Positions 48,614-60,797 of a stretch of 64,000 nt of DNA are shown in pieces. The DNA is taken from the NCBI GenBank assembly GCA_022818135.1, contig JAFMSR010000013.1, forward strand, positions 23,582,207-23,646,206. The letters are read 5' to 3'. The position numbers and the translations under genes were made by a program. The stretch is from Saxidomus purpurata. Lineage: Eukaryota > Mollusca > Bivalvia > Venerida > Veneridae. How positions within the stretch are numbered: position 1 is the first letter of the stretch; each line of letters begins with the position of its first letter. The notes below the pieces were generated by a model, which made no database searches, was not told where the DNA came from, and saw only the letters and a list, made by a program, of their open reading frames with translations.

Positions 48614-48740
48614 GTGCTCCGACGGCATAACATTTTCTTCAGCGTCATGGTTTGAATCCACAAGGCTTAGTGGAGAATTTAGGCAACGATTGTTGTGACA
48701 GGTGCTTGGATCGGTGGCCCCGTCGGATGGAGGAATTGCA
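48614..48740 (+). mobile_element. tRNA-derived SINE remnant (candidate)
   Basis: GCTCCGACGGCATAACATTT and TCATGGTTTGAATCCAC (box B-like) are followed by GGCAACGATTGTTGTGACAGG. The head is too decayed to assign. Confidence 0.4.
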
Positions 48741-48829
48741 AACTTCTAATAATAAATTAATAATAATCTTAATTTAGAGTCGATAAGATGCAAATAGCAA
48801 CAAACATAATCTCATACCCGCTTATGAAT

Positions 48830-49003
48830 TGACCGCACACGTGTTGGCATATGGTACCTTTGCTGTAGGAACAACCCGGAGACAACCAACCTGTCCGATC
48901 TGGTTAGCACCTACAATCTCACATTCTATCCAGGCCGAGAATCGAACCCGTGTTGCATTTGCGAGAAGCGAATGTGCTTACTACTATGCTAACCGGACAA
49001 CCA
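48830..49003 (-). mobile_element. tRNA-derived SINE
   Basis: On the minus strand, GTCCGGTTAGCATAGTAGTAAGC (box A) and CACGGGTTCGATTCTCGG (box B) are well preserved and followed by a body (CCTGGATAGAATGTGAGATT ... GTTGGTTGTCTCCGGGTTGT). It is the clearest of the single-copy SINE heads. Confidence 0.7.
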
Positions 49004-49266
49004 CAAATAATTCACATTTTATTCATAGCTAAGATATATGATGATCAAATATAAATATCATCAGTTTGACTTTGTTGAGCACAGAAGCTCTCATACAACT
49101 CCATCACATGGTTTATAAAAAGGTCAACGTAAAGTACTTGATTATTATAGTGTCACCCCTATTTTACAGGCAAGCCATATTTCTGACTTATGAGACGCTA
49201 TTTTTATGAGCATATTTACCTTCTGAATCCTGATACCAGGCAAGTAGGCATACAATAAGTAGAGGT

Positions 49267-49403
49267 TATTATACGGGTCAAGTGTGCCTTTAGGCGATAT
49301 TGGCACACTTGGTGAGATATTGGCCCAAGGGCTTTAGCCCGAGGGCCAATTTGAACCAAGTGTTCCAATATCGCCTACAGACACACCTGTCCCGTATAAT
49401 TAA
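49267..49403. mobile_element. fold-back element
   Basis: TTATTATACGGGTCAAGTGT pairs with ACACACCTGTCCCGTATAATTAA, and GGCGATATTGG pairs with CCAATATCGCC. The GC-rich centre is AAGGGCTTTAGCCCGAGGGCC. The size is about 137 bp and it is non-coding. Confidence 0.85.
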
Positions 49404-49898
49404 TTGCATATGTTAAACATCGGTTTTGCTGAAAATGGGAATAGATAAGACAAGTAGATACAAAACGCACATTCCTCCAACTTGAAGACTCATAATTATA
49501 TATCTACTATTCCATAAAATAAATACCATTGAATGAATAAATTATTATAAATCATACTATCCACAAAAGCATACGTGTCAGTTTCCACAATTTCATGCTT
49601 AATAAGCCTATGTAAATTCAATAAAAGTTGAGATAGAGACTTCTGTGTCCCTTCGGCGGCCATTTTCCGTTACGTCTACGTTGTCAATTACGTCAACGTT
49701 TTCACGTGCTGACAGTCTAGCGTTGCTACACAGTTGACCGGAAATAGCCTCCATACGAATTTTCTGGCACACTTATCAGTTATCGGCACACTACGTCACG
49801 TGATCGTTTTATCAGTCCATATCACCGAAAATCAAGGCAAATTTGATACTATATATAGTAACATATGCAATAACCGTTATAAAACTAGCTTGCAGCTA
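49404..49898. other. intergenic DNA, nothing recognised
   Basis: No supported feature. Confidence 0.35.
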
Positions 49899-49998
49899 TC
49901 CAACCGGCCGTATCAGGACGGACCCCTGATGTGATTTGAACCTTTTGCCATGTGCTACAAAGGCCGATGTTTTAACCAGTAGACCACGTGAGACGGGG
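49899..49998 (-). mobile_element. tRNA-derived SINE head (candidate)
   Basis: On the minus strand, CACGTGGTCTACTGGTTAAAA (box A region) and AAAGGTTCAAATCACATC (box B) are about 40 bp apart. Confidence 0.55.
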
Positions 49999-51785
49999 GT
50001 ATGTATTAAAATACTCGTCAGATGATACGGTTTATTTAGAAAGGTACTTCGTGAGATCACAGGTATTCACCAAATTTGGTAAATGAATTTTAATGAGAAT
50101 AATTAAAACTACCATACCCACAAAGAAGCACTCTAATGCTACTCCGCTTAAGATTTAAACAAATTATGCTATCGCAAAACTTAGCTTAGGATTAGCTCCC
50201 TTGGTCAAGGCGGAATAAATGCTTTTATTCACTTGTGCAGGCTCTGTTGTCTTCTCAGTCTGTATCAGTTAGTTAATTTAACGGAGTAATCTTTGAACTA
50301 TAAATGGTTTACTGTTCAAATGAAAGACGAACATGATAAAGCAATGCTAAAGGTATACTTTAATTCAAAACTTTTGTGAAATGAAGTTAATGTTGTTTTG
50401 TTTTGTTTTTTTTCATTTCGTATATCAGAAGCATCTTGCTAGAGAAGAGTTTCTTCTTCACTTAAATATATCATCAGCAAACTTAAAAGTATGATTCATA
50501 TTTGGAGACATAATGATAAATAAATAGAAGATGTCATATGTTGAAATGGCTGTAAACAATGCTATTCATGTCATAGTTATGAATTATTCATAATGTCTGC
50601 AACTTTACATAAATGTCATTAATCACCGACAACCTTTTACGTAAATGTACAAATTTTGCTGAACAAAGACCTATTAGTTTGGTTTATTGGTGCAGCAACA
50701 AATTTGAAAACAAAAAAAATTCCGATATTTGACATTTCAACAGACAGTTAGTTCAGATAAAAGGCAGATGCTTCACAATAAAATATATAAATCCAAATCT
50801 GCAAAAAATCAAATTTTCACACTGACCTTCGTTTGCTTTTCCTTGATAACATTCAAAAAGGTTTTCGCAAAATTTTCTTAATACAGTCCAGTCAGTCCAG
50901 TAGACAGATACTGGCCTTTGTGTGCCTCTTCTTCAGCTAATATTATACATGCATTGCCAAATGATATTAAAGTAAAGATATATCCATGCGTTGATCTTTT
51001 GATTTGGCTGTATAGCTCCAGATCACACAAGAGGCGGATCCTGCACTATGCAATCAACGAGAAAGATTCACACTTATATCACACGATTGTTATAGTATTC
51101 CGTTTTCTTATATACCTTTACCAGGTGTCAAGTAACATTTTTATATATAAACGGTAATGTGTGTCATATGTGCCATTAATGAACTAACATTCTCTTTTGT
51201 GTCATGTTTTGTGCAGAAACAATCAATAGCTGTAAAAATTAAATGTAAAATGTAAATCATCAATTCAGTGTACTTAATGTGTAAAAGACATCGAGTTCAT
51301 TTGTCTACATGGAAAAGCAATGTGAAGACACTTAAAGCAATTTATTTTGCTGCAGCAAAGCGGAAAAATGATTTTTTTACGATAATATACGAATATACGT
51401 ATGTGTACAACCTACATGGTGAACAGCTAAATTACGGCTAACTTCATCTGATATGGCACATGTAATACGGGATGTTGTACTCTACAGCACAAATACTAAA
51501 GAAAATTCAGATCAACATCAATAGGTATTGTATATAATAAACAGTTGTAGCACATAGCATACACATTGCATGCTAGTGCTCGTTTTTGGTGTTCACAATT
51601 CTACTGTCAACTTTTATCAAGTTCGATGCGTACCCTTGCGCGTGTCTCATGATATGCTGCATAGAACTTAGCGAATTTTGAGGTTTTATTTCATGTCTGA
51701 GCGACTTCAATTTAATTTACATTTATTTATTTTAATTCAGTATATTATATTATAATCAACATCGCAGGCAATGTTATACATGTTT
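49999..51785. other. intergenic DNA, nothing recognised
   Basis: Only a perfect short palindrome TTTGCTGCAGCAAA (about 51348) stands out. No gene is supported. Confidence 0.4.
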
Positions 51786-51789
51786 CTCT

Positions 51790-52210
51790 TCTGAGGACAC
51801 TTCCAATTCTTGGCAATGGTGGGGTCAGTTTTTACGATTTGAGCAATATTTGGTAGAGGTCCAATAGACCATGCTATATGCTAAAATATATAAGATTTAG
51901 ACCTTACGGTTCAGAGAAGTAGATGTTTAAAGTTTTTGATACATAAGCCTATGTAAACTCGAGTGACCCCCTGGCGGAATCAATTTTGATCTGTGCGTCA
52001 AGGTTTCCTGTTTGTTGCCATAACAATCAGAGTTCTGCATGTAATGTAATCTTTTTAACATTTTATAGAGCTTCATGGTGAGCCTCTTGGATCATCCGTT
52101 CTAAGTTTCATCAACTTAAGCAAAATTTAAGATGATTTCGTTCGAAGCAAAATGCTGACGAACGACGGACCGATGACAACGAGAAAAAAACGTCACCCTG
52201 CCAAAAAATG
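51790..52210 (+). repeat. dispersed bivalve-type repeat (candidate)
   Basis: The sequence of phrases GGTAGAGGTCCAATAGACCA, CATAAGCCTATGTAAACTCG, GTGACCCCCTGG, AGTTTCATCAACTTAAGC and GACGAACGACGGACCGATGAC is one I recall from a very abundant non-coding repeat in bivalve genomes. There is only one copy here, so this rests on memory and not on internal duplication. Confidence 0.5.
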
Positions 52211-53705
52211 AGGTAAGCTAACATTAAATTTTCTACAAACCATTGTCGCTCGAGAATACAGAAATACATATAAAATTATATGAATATAAAAGTGCACGCT
52301 CATCTTGTTTTCGAATTATCGATTGTTTACTTGCTTTTACAAGTAATTTTTGACTTTGAAACAAATTGATTACACTGATTTAGGGTAATACGCAGCAACA
52401 ACTACTTCTCAGCATTCCTAACTATGTGTTTCACATCCTGAGCACCTGTAACCGGATTTTAGGGAAAAAATCAAATATATTTACGTTAGTCTATATCCGC
52501 TCCAACTGTTTCGTTATAAAATTTATTTGGCATAATGAATAAAGTATGAAACAGAAATAAGGATATAAATAATTAAAACTAAGTTATACTATCGGTATAT
52601 TTTGATACACGTAGCTTGTTTTGATGGACGACCAAAGAAAGGCTCGAACCTTAGTAACTTTAAAAAGACTGATCTTTATGGTTGCAGTTTCCGTCATGGT
52701 GAAAAGGATCTACAGTATATTTATATGTCTAAGCTTCCTGGAAAGAACATGTTTGTCCTATCAAACACTCACACTGTAGGAAATATCTATGATTTAGAAT
52801 AGACTTTCAAATTATGTTGAGTGATTGAAATAATTTTTTCGCAATATCTGTCCAACTCCTAGAATTCGTTCTATAATTGTGTGGAAAATTTATATCAAAC
52901 GACTTCCTATACAAATAAAGAACTCCAGAGACAACAGATAAACAACATTTTCACATTTAATTACTGATGCAAAACAATGCAACAGAACCCAATCATAATC
53001 ATGATGCTGTTTGTTTCAATTTTGGTTGTAGTTAATGTATGCTGTCATGCAACAAGCTCTGATGATAAAACAGAAGTCAATTGATGGCAGATAAACATTT
53101 ATGTTTGAATAAGAAAAAGTGCCGTGTAGAAAAATCTATGAGTAAACTTGTGAGTACCGATTGAAGTTTCCCAAGTAAATAGGAACTTCTGTGTCATATG
53201 ACAACATTCGTGGTGGTAGGATATGTCAACAAAGCGACAAGTCCTTGACTTTCAAACTAAGCAATGTACTAATAACGTTGCTTCGATACATCAGGAAAAA
53301 CTCTCCGTGACGGGTGGATTGTACGTGATAATACACCTTCACACACTTCTGACAATGTAAAATATTATTCAAGTTCACATAGCAATATTTTACAGACTTG
53401 GTAACTTTGAAGAAATCGCTGTGAATTGTTATCGCTCTAAAAAGACTCTTAAACCAGCTATATTCAGAGATTTCCGGGATACACGTATAATGGACTTACA
53501 GACTAAAATGAATATTGTCTATACAAAGTGCAATGAAAGTGACTTTATGTATGTTTAGAGGGAAATGTACCTTTTCGTAGAGAAAATGACACGAAAGGAA
53601 ACTAAGTTGATCCATATGGAATGCATTGTTAAACAAATACGTTCTACATATACATATAGATAGGATACAAAAACAATTTGATAAACAACAATGATTTTAT
53701 GTAAT
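52211..53705. other. unrecognised region with protein-like fragments
   Basis: An open stretch at 52602-52802 (...GEKDLQYIYMSKLPGKNMFV) and fragments near 53300-53550 (RDGWIVRDNTPSHTSDNVKY; KPAIFRDFRDTRIMDLQTKM) have protein-like composition but many stops. RDNTPSHTS vaguely recalls the QDNAPxHT motif of Tc1/mariner transposases. That is too weak to name. Confidence 0.3.
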
Positions 53706-53886
53706 AGATACAGTACGAGTTTTGCTGTAAAAGTGTCTTCTTACAACCGTAAGAAGTATACTTTATACACAAGCGCAACTGAATTGTCCGAGGCGAAGCC
53801 GAGGACAATTTGGTTGCGCCTGTGTATAAACTATACTGCTTACGGTTGTAAGATGACACTTTTACAGCAAAACGAGTACATGTATC
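53706..53886. mobile_element. fold-back element with GAGGCGAAGCCGAGG centre
   Basis: GATACAGTACGAGTTTTGCTG ... AAAAGTGTCTTCTTAC pairs with GTAAGATGACACTTTT ... CAGCAAAACGAGTACATGTATC. The arms are about 80 bp and the centre GAGGCGAAGCCGAGG is at 53790-53804. Because of the symmetry, both strands show near-identical frames (SFAVKVSSYNRK... and RFAVKVSSYNRK...), which are not genes. Confidence 0.88.
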
Positions 53887-54300
53887 TGACTTATACGACG
53901 TTTGATTAGGAAACATGATTCTTGGAGCATTTCTTGCAGGATGTATTGAATTTTTGTGAAAAAAGAACTTTATTAAGTCATTTTTATACGTATAAATCAG
54001 TGCTGAACCTACAGATAATATAGTATCGGCCTAATCTGTTTTATTTGTTTAAATGTATTTTTTGCACGGGGAATCCGCCCTTGTTTAAGCGGGACTAGAA
54101 ATGAAGTGGTTGTGCTTACACCATCAAATAAACGATGTATTCGAAGGAAAAGGCGAATTCTTCCTTAGTATGTTTTAGTAAATTAAGAATATTTGGAAAG
54201 CAAGTGTGCGCTTGCAGGCATAGAAGATTACTTCACGGGTCACTCCTGAAAGGTAAATTATATAGATTTAAGTAACACAATGCGCTATGCATGTACGTTT

Positions 54301-54485
54301 GCCTCCGTTATCGAGAGGATCGAGCCGCTGACTTGAAATCACTATGACCACTCAGATTAAGGGTCATGAGTTCGAGACCTGCTACCCACCATGTATCTTC
54401 ATGCGAGAAGTTTAGCATTTTCATGCGGAGAATAGGAAACTGGTTCTTCCCCGGAAGGATCGTTGGGTTAACTCTGACTGTCCTA
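54301..54485 (+). mobile_element. SINE family A, copy 2
   Basis: It shares with the copy at 27603 the tract AAATCACTATGACCACTCAG ... GGGTCATGAGTTCGAGACCTGCTACC and the body ATCTTCATGCGAGAAGTTT ... GGAAGGATCGTTGGGTTAAC. The 3' end is truncated. Confidence 0.75.
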
Positions 54486-55385
54486 TAATGTGCAAAGTCA
54501 TTGTATTGCTATACAAACTTTGACGTTTACAAATGTATTTTTGAGAAAGTAAAATCATACGGATTTGAACGAAAACATATATTCAAAACATCAGAACTTG
54601 ACTTGATTGTCAACATAAATATTTCCGTCAACCTATGGAATGAATGGAATTGGTTGTATGTTACCACAAACGCCACAAATGATATTTGCTTACTAAGTTA
54701 TTAGTTTATTAAGGATAATGTGATAGTGATGTGATAGATATATGCGCACACAAAAGTTTACGACAATATGCGTGCAAGTAAAGATATAATCGTAACGATT
54801 ACGTTATCCAATGAATTTTCACACAACATTGGATTATTTTTATGTCTGTCAATGTGTGTGACGTTTTTAACTACTGTTCGTTATACTCGTTTGTATTGAT
54901 ATCTGCATACAAACATTTTCTGGTACAAATATGTTTCTGGCGATAACTAGGTAACATCTTTGTATTACCACTTCAAAATAAGGCAAAAAAAGTTCATTCC
55001 GTTGTCCCAGCCGACATTATCAGATTATATCTTTTACCCTAATATCTATGTACGTGTTAATGACTTTCTACTTTTTTATACGGCCACTTTCAATACTGGT
55101 TCAAGTGGCGTTTCAGTCTTCTTAAAATATCTGACGAAACGAATCCGATGAGTTGTACGCTAAAACTGGTCTTCAGCAGATATATTAGAAATGCATGTAG
55201 TCTAATAACGCCTATTTTCAAATGAAAAGAATAATCTTACAAATAAAAAAATTAATCAATATTACATTTTACATATTTTAATTTTAAACTTACAGATTTC
55301 AGAGAGGCGACATAAGCATTTCTACCACTCTTGCTAATCGCTATCAATAAAAGCACGTGCAAAGCATGCGGTTATAACAAGATTA
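54486..55385. other. intergenic DNA, nothing recognised
   Basis: No feature could be supported. Confidence 0.4.
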
Positions 55386-55406
55386 TTTGTATATACAAAC
55401 GTGTAC

Positions 55407-55440
55407 AAAGTGTCCTCTTACAAGCGTAAGAGGACACTTT
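55407..55440. repeat. perfect 15-bp hairpin, possible fold-back derivative
   Basis: AAAGTGTCCTCTTAC and GTAAGAGGACACTTT pair perfectly around a 4-nt loop. The arm matches the inner arm of the element at 53706-53886 (AAAGTGTCTTCTTAC), so it looks like a copy that lost its middle. Confidence 0.8.
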
Positions 55441-55910
55441 TTGAATAGCTTTGCTGGGGGTAAAGTCGTATAATTACAAAAATGAGACTCTTCGTATTTA
55501 GTTTATCTTTGACCACGATCAATATTTGAACTCTTCGTGAGCCCACGACCTCACTAAATTGTGCTTGCAAAAGTAACAAGAACTATCCTTAAAAAAGTTG
55601 GTCGGCGCGATTTTGAGGATGATTTCATGGTAAAATTCCAGTTATTAAATAATTTGATCTGAAGTATCTAAATTGTATCAGTTATTATTATATTTACTCA
55701 AGATTCTGAAAATAAGAAATACTAAAGACTAGAATATTATATATATTTATAGTAAACTTAACATTTTTGCCTTATGTATGTATTGTTAAGATGTGATAGT
55801 AACAAAATGTATTTTTGGCCGGTGGCCTATACATAATTATACAAGCTTATTAAACTATCTATCCCTGAAGCAGGAAGGCGCCAAATGTCAAACGTTGAAA
55901 AATATGTTCA
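55441..55910. other. intergenic DNA, nothing recognised
   Basis: No supported feature. Confidence 0.35.
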
Positions 55911-55911
55911 C

Positions 55912-55983
55912 CCTGACCGAGATGCGAACCAGAGACCATTCGCTTACAGGACAAATGCTCTCCCGACTGAGTTTATCGACCTC
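55912..55983 (-). mobile_element. tRNA-like element (SINE head or tRNA pseudogene)
   Basis: On the minus strand, GGTCGATAAACTCAGTCGGGAGAGC (box A region), TGTCCTGTAAGC and CTCTGGTTCGCATCTCGG (box B) give a nearly tRNA-length unit of about 72 nt. Stem pairing is imperfect, so I do not call a functional tRNA. Confidence 0.55.
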
Positions 55984-56826
55984 TTAAATATTTTCTCCCG
56001 ATTTGTGATTAAAACCGTACAATGACACGTGCATCAGGAACATAGACTTAATCATTGTAGCTTTTCTTGTCAAATATGTTTTTTAATATATTAACTGTTA
56101 TTCACAGATCGATTAAGTATAGTTATTCTACACTCATAATTTATATTCATTTAGAGATAACAACTTATTATGTTCAGCTTGATAGATGCACAATGTATAA
56201 ACAACATATTATGTACAAAAGTGATATAACTATTCATGAAAGACTGAACACGCAAGAGATTTTATTGACCATTTTCATTCAGTAGTGTGCAATTAAAATG
56301 TGCCTTACAGAGTGTTTTTTTCTTGCCATTTCATTGGCCGGTGAAGGGATAAAGCATTAAGTGAAAAACGAGCTATTTACGGCTGCGCCGAAAAAATAAC
56401 AACGTCTAACTCATGTTTATAACACCAAACAAAACACTCAAAATTGGTCATACTTTTCAGTACATTACACACAGATGTAGTTTAAACCTTTATCTATCGA
56501 AAGTCTGTCCTTCGAAGTGACTACCTAGATCTTTTCCAACTATTCCTAACAATTTCAAAGCAACACATAATGTTACGTATAAAAGATACACATACACAAA
56601 GCTTATATTTTCTACCAAACTATTGTTTATAACTTTATTCACTTGTGTCTCAAGTAAATTATTCAAAATGAATATTTTGCAAGTATACTTTTTCAATTTG
56701 TTACCATCTTTAATAATAAAAATGATATCATAAAATTAATAAGGACAGTTTATCAATAAGCTTAGAGCTTTTACTCAATCCGTTATGTAAAAGTATGTCT
56801 TATATATGATTTATCAATAAGATACT
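55984..56826. other. intergenic DNA, nothing recognised
   Basis: No gene. A short GC-rich TTACGGCTGCGCCG at about 56380 recalls fold-back centres, but no arms were found. Confidence 0.35.
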
Positions 56827-57204
56827 GTTTAAAGTGGCACTCCCTACATCTAGCAGATTATAACTTGAAACATAGATTATGTGTTCAATGAACGTAAGAT
56901 GATAAATGAATACAATTTCAAAGAAGAAGTTATAGCGAAAAAAGCCTCATTTTACCAAAATTAACCAATATTGAGGTTTTCTGTAATAATTCGCATCCAA
57001 CCATTTTTTGTACAACAAATCTACATAGTAGATTATTAAATGTTTTGTACAGCAGTATATTATAAACCGCTTAGTTTATCGATAACTACTGGGAAAGCAT
57101 AGCTTAAACTTTTAGATTAAGTTATAATACTTCCAAAGATTCTATTATTTATGTTTTTGAGGTTATTAATTTTGACATCAGTTATAGGGTGTGTCCCTTT
57201 AAAC
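56827..57204 (+). mobile_element. MITE family 2 (TTTAAAGG ends), copy 2, best preserved
   Basis: TTTAAAGTGGCACTCCCTA at the left is the near-inverse of TAGGGTGTGTCCCTTTAAA at the right. The body matches 19077-19442 and the two halves around the 1.6-kb repeat (34450-34507 and 36137-36453). It is non-coding, 378 bp. Confidence 0.85.
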
Positions 57205-60200
57205 CAAACTCTTCAAAGTACAAACTTGAACATTTGTCTTTACGTTCTGATCTTAATCTTCAACGTAAAGCATGTATGACTGATAACAGACATTAAATGT
57301 TGTCACTGCATTAGATGATTGATATAGGACACTCCTGTTTTGAGCAGTGTTCAGACCCTCCTTGAATCTGTTTTAACACGGTTTCTATTTTGCTGTGATT
57401 CTGCAATAAACCGGCAAAATTAGCGATGACACGTTAAATTTCAATTTGCATTTTTGAATCCATGATATATCTGCTACAACCAAGGGACTTAAACATTTTG
57501 ATAGGATTTCTACATGCTATGTATCGTGACTTGAATAACATAATCGTGACACTGAAATTTGACAACGACATTTACGTTTTTGTTTAAATTGCACTGTCTC
57601 TTTGTATCTATTTTGAAGTACATATTTTTTACTTTATTGTCATTTGGTTTAAGTATTTATACAGACAAAATCATCTAAGTTTGTATGCACTGTATGTCCT
57701 AAACTCCATAGTAACGTTTCGAAAATGTGACCGTCCCTCATCCTTTTAAAAACTTGGTCGTATTTGAAATTGCAAGTTCCAGCATTTCAAAGCTTAAAAG
57801 AAGGTCGAGATTTAATGTAAGTTCAAATTAATTATTAATCTGTTAACATCTTAGAGTTTGCAAAACTAATAACCTTTTTAAAAACAAGAACGATCTGGCC
57901 GGCATTTTCAAAGTCCTATAATCACGTTATATGATTAAGTCGTACCGCAAATACACGTACATGTACATACTGTAAATATAACAACGATATTGCAAAAAAA
58001 AAAATAAGAAACACTTTAGGGCAACGTTTTGTCGTGATACGAAAGAAAGGTAAACGTCAACATTGTTTTAGAGTAAACTCCGTATTCTATATTCAAGTAA
58101 ACAAAAAGAAAATTGTATTGTTTTCTTAGCACCACCTGAAGCAATGGTGGTATATCTAGTCGAAGAAGCGTTCTGCATTGTCACTGAAATGGATTAATGG
58201 TACATGAAGTACTTCACTTTTCAACACACCAGACAGGAATGTAAACTAAAGTTTTACGGCTAGATTTCAAAGATCTCTAAGTGATGCTGAGTGTCAAATT
58301 TCTGCAAAGATCTTCCTGTTACGGTCGTTATAAATATTATCGTTTTACACTGTACGTGGAAAAACATTGAAAGTTTACACTTTTCACCAAAAGTAATGAA
58401 ATAATAGCTGTACCTTAAGTAATGCTTTTTCGATATTTCCAGAAAAAGCAATTTGCTAAATTTTCAAAAAGTACAATCTACTTTAGGAAAATTGCAAAAA
58501 AGAAAAAGCTCTACATTAAAATCTGGCCAAATGATAATAAGCAAAAACAACTAATATAGATGTGCTTTTTTCAAAAGAATTAGGTAGATCTAATCCATTA
58601 AAATGAAAGCATGAATTAGCTAATGGAATTCTAATTCTGTTTGATTCCTGTAAATCAAATTGCTCTCCATGGCGCAATGTGCCCTGAAAATATTCTCAAC
58701 TTTTCATAGTAACTATTGTTTCGAACGCATTTAAGTGTGTCCCTTATGTGTTGTATTGACTATTGATCTTTCTAAATTTGGAAATACCTTATCATGCTTA
58801 GTATCGTGACTTATATTACATTCTTGTGACATTGAAATATCGCTCAGACATTTCAATCTGTTTATCATACTTTGTGTTCTTTCCATTGTATTTGTTTCGT
58901 TGTCAAGCTGTCTTTTTGTATTTATTCCGCTGTCCAGTTGTTCAATATTTGTTTTGTGGATTATTTCGTATCTGTGTATGCACCATTAAATTGCAGTGTA
59001 AAACAGATAAGAACTTTCTAGTTGCTATGCCATATTAACGCTGTAGACTGTCTTTCTTCTTTTCAAAAAATGTACAATGTTCGTAAAATCAAATCATAGG
59101 CTTGTTTCTCATAAATCATGTATCAGTTTCTTCTCGCAATTTACCGTATGTGATGTGTGATGCTTTCATCGCAATTTAGAGTGTCAAATGGACTTTACCT
59201 CAAAATTTGCTCAACATTGTAAGAATTTATCTTCAGCTTTCTGGTAAAAAAGAATTACAAAATTGTTGTTTCCTTGATTTATTTCATTATAACTTGTCTC
59301 ATTGTGTCGCATTTCATGTAAACGGAATTTCAAGACGCTGTTTGAACATGCACAAATAATTACTCACCCCTTAAACGTAATAGATATTTGCTTAGAACGT
59401 TTCTAAAATATACTTCTGGGTAGATTAGAATCCATATTTTCTGTGCCATTATCTTGAACATTGCGTAAGAGTTGGGATTATGTTCATACATAAATAATTA
59501 AATCTTTTTTTAATATAATACCGAGTAATGATAAATTTCAAACTTAGCACGGTCATATTTTAGCATTAAAACGTTCTCATGTAATGCCAATTTTACTAAT
59601 GCATGTGCTTATGCCAAACATGTTTTGTTCATTACTTTGATTTATAGAAACACTGAACATATACAAATAACCTTATCAAACGCGAATGTTTGAAACAGAA
59701 ACTATTATTGGGAGAAAATTTGAATAAGAAAATTCACGATATGCACATATTTCAGTCTGAGTAGTTAAAAATAGCTGGCTACCTATTGAACAAATAGGGT
59801 CACCGTGAAAATATATTGCTTTTAACAACTAATTTTGAAATAAAAGTGATTTAGCAGTTAATATAGCTGAATTCTTTGTCATGCTACTTTAATTTTTCTG
59901 TCTTTCCCAATGTATTTTCATTAAATTATGTCAACTTATGTCATTCTTATTTTTGGTGACTGTAAACTACATGTATGTTTAGTGACAAAAATACAATACC
60001 AACCATTCATCTGCATTGTACGTTTCATTGCATCATATAACTCCTTTAAACGTTATTTAGCTGAGAGAATTACCATAAGTGTCTCCAAAATACAGTAAAT
60101 TAAATATGTTTCCACTTTGTTTTATTTAAATGTCTCATTCATCACTCACCTTATAAATTTAGCGAAAATCAGTTTTCTAGTTTAGGTGAATGCGTCCTTG

Positions 60201-60567
60201 ACGTTAATCAACATAATTATGTTTTTCTCAGTGAAGTTAGCGACTGCACACTTTGCTCTTCTTTAGTTGTATTTGGACATTGAGGTTGCTCTAAATTCAA
60301 TACAAACTGTTCTGTACTTGCAAACTACATACCGCGATATCACATTCCTTTGAAGAGTTATTAAACGGGATCTTTCCTCTTTACTTTGTAATACATCTCT
60401 AAACATAACTCCAAATATGCGTGCTATGCACACAGTTTATTTAATTGATTCTCACACTATACAACCATGTTACAATTAAAAAAACAAAAACAATAACAGT
60501 TTTCAAAATGTATGCCATTCTACAAGAGTTATCAGAGCCTTAAAAAGGCAATACAGCATATAATAAT
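57205..60567. other. intergenic DNA, one weak duplication
   Basis: No gene is supported. About 57515-57580 and 58795-58860 share GTATCGTGACTT.A.TA.CAT and TCGTGACA.TGAAAT, suggesting an old direct duplication of a larger unit. Confidence 0.4.
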
Positions 60568-60797
60568 ATAGATGATAATTGTTTGTGTGTGTGTGTATTA
60601 TCACGTTATTATTTCACCTCGTAGGCACCTAAGGGATTATTGTTTTAATGATAAAAATGCACTTTTGTTGAGTTTGTTTCAATACATAAGAAGGTAAACA
60701 AATCGCAGGAAACGTCATCAGAAAGAAGACACACAATCGACATCATCTTCGTATGGTTTCCAGCATTCAATACGCTGAGTATTTTTTTTTTAACTTT
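60568..60797 (+). mobile_element. fold-back MITE family 1, copy C (decayed)
   Basis: GATGATAATTGTTTGTG...TATTATCACGTTATTATTTCAC is followed by the family tail TTGTTGAGTTTGTTTCAATA ... CGTATGGTTTCCAGCATTCA. The palindromic half is mostly lost and partly replaced by a (GT)n run. Confidence 0.65.

Noticed and set aside
53281..53560. Tc1/mariner transposase relic (RDNTPSHTS)
   Set aside because: Only one short motif resembles the family, with no supporting fragments in order, so it was not called.
53644..53916. Two similar proteins on opposite strands
   Set aside because: A long palindrome necessarily gives similar translations on both strands. No gene is involved.
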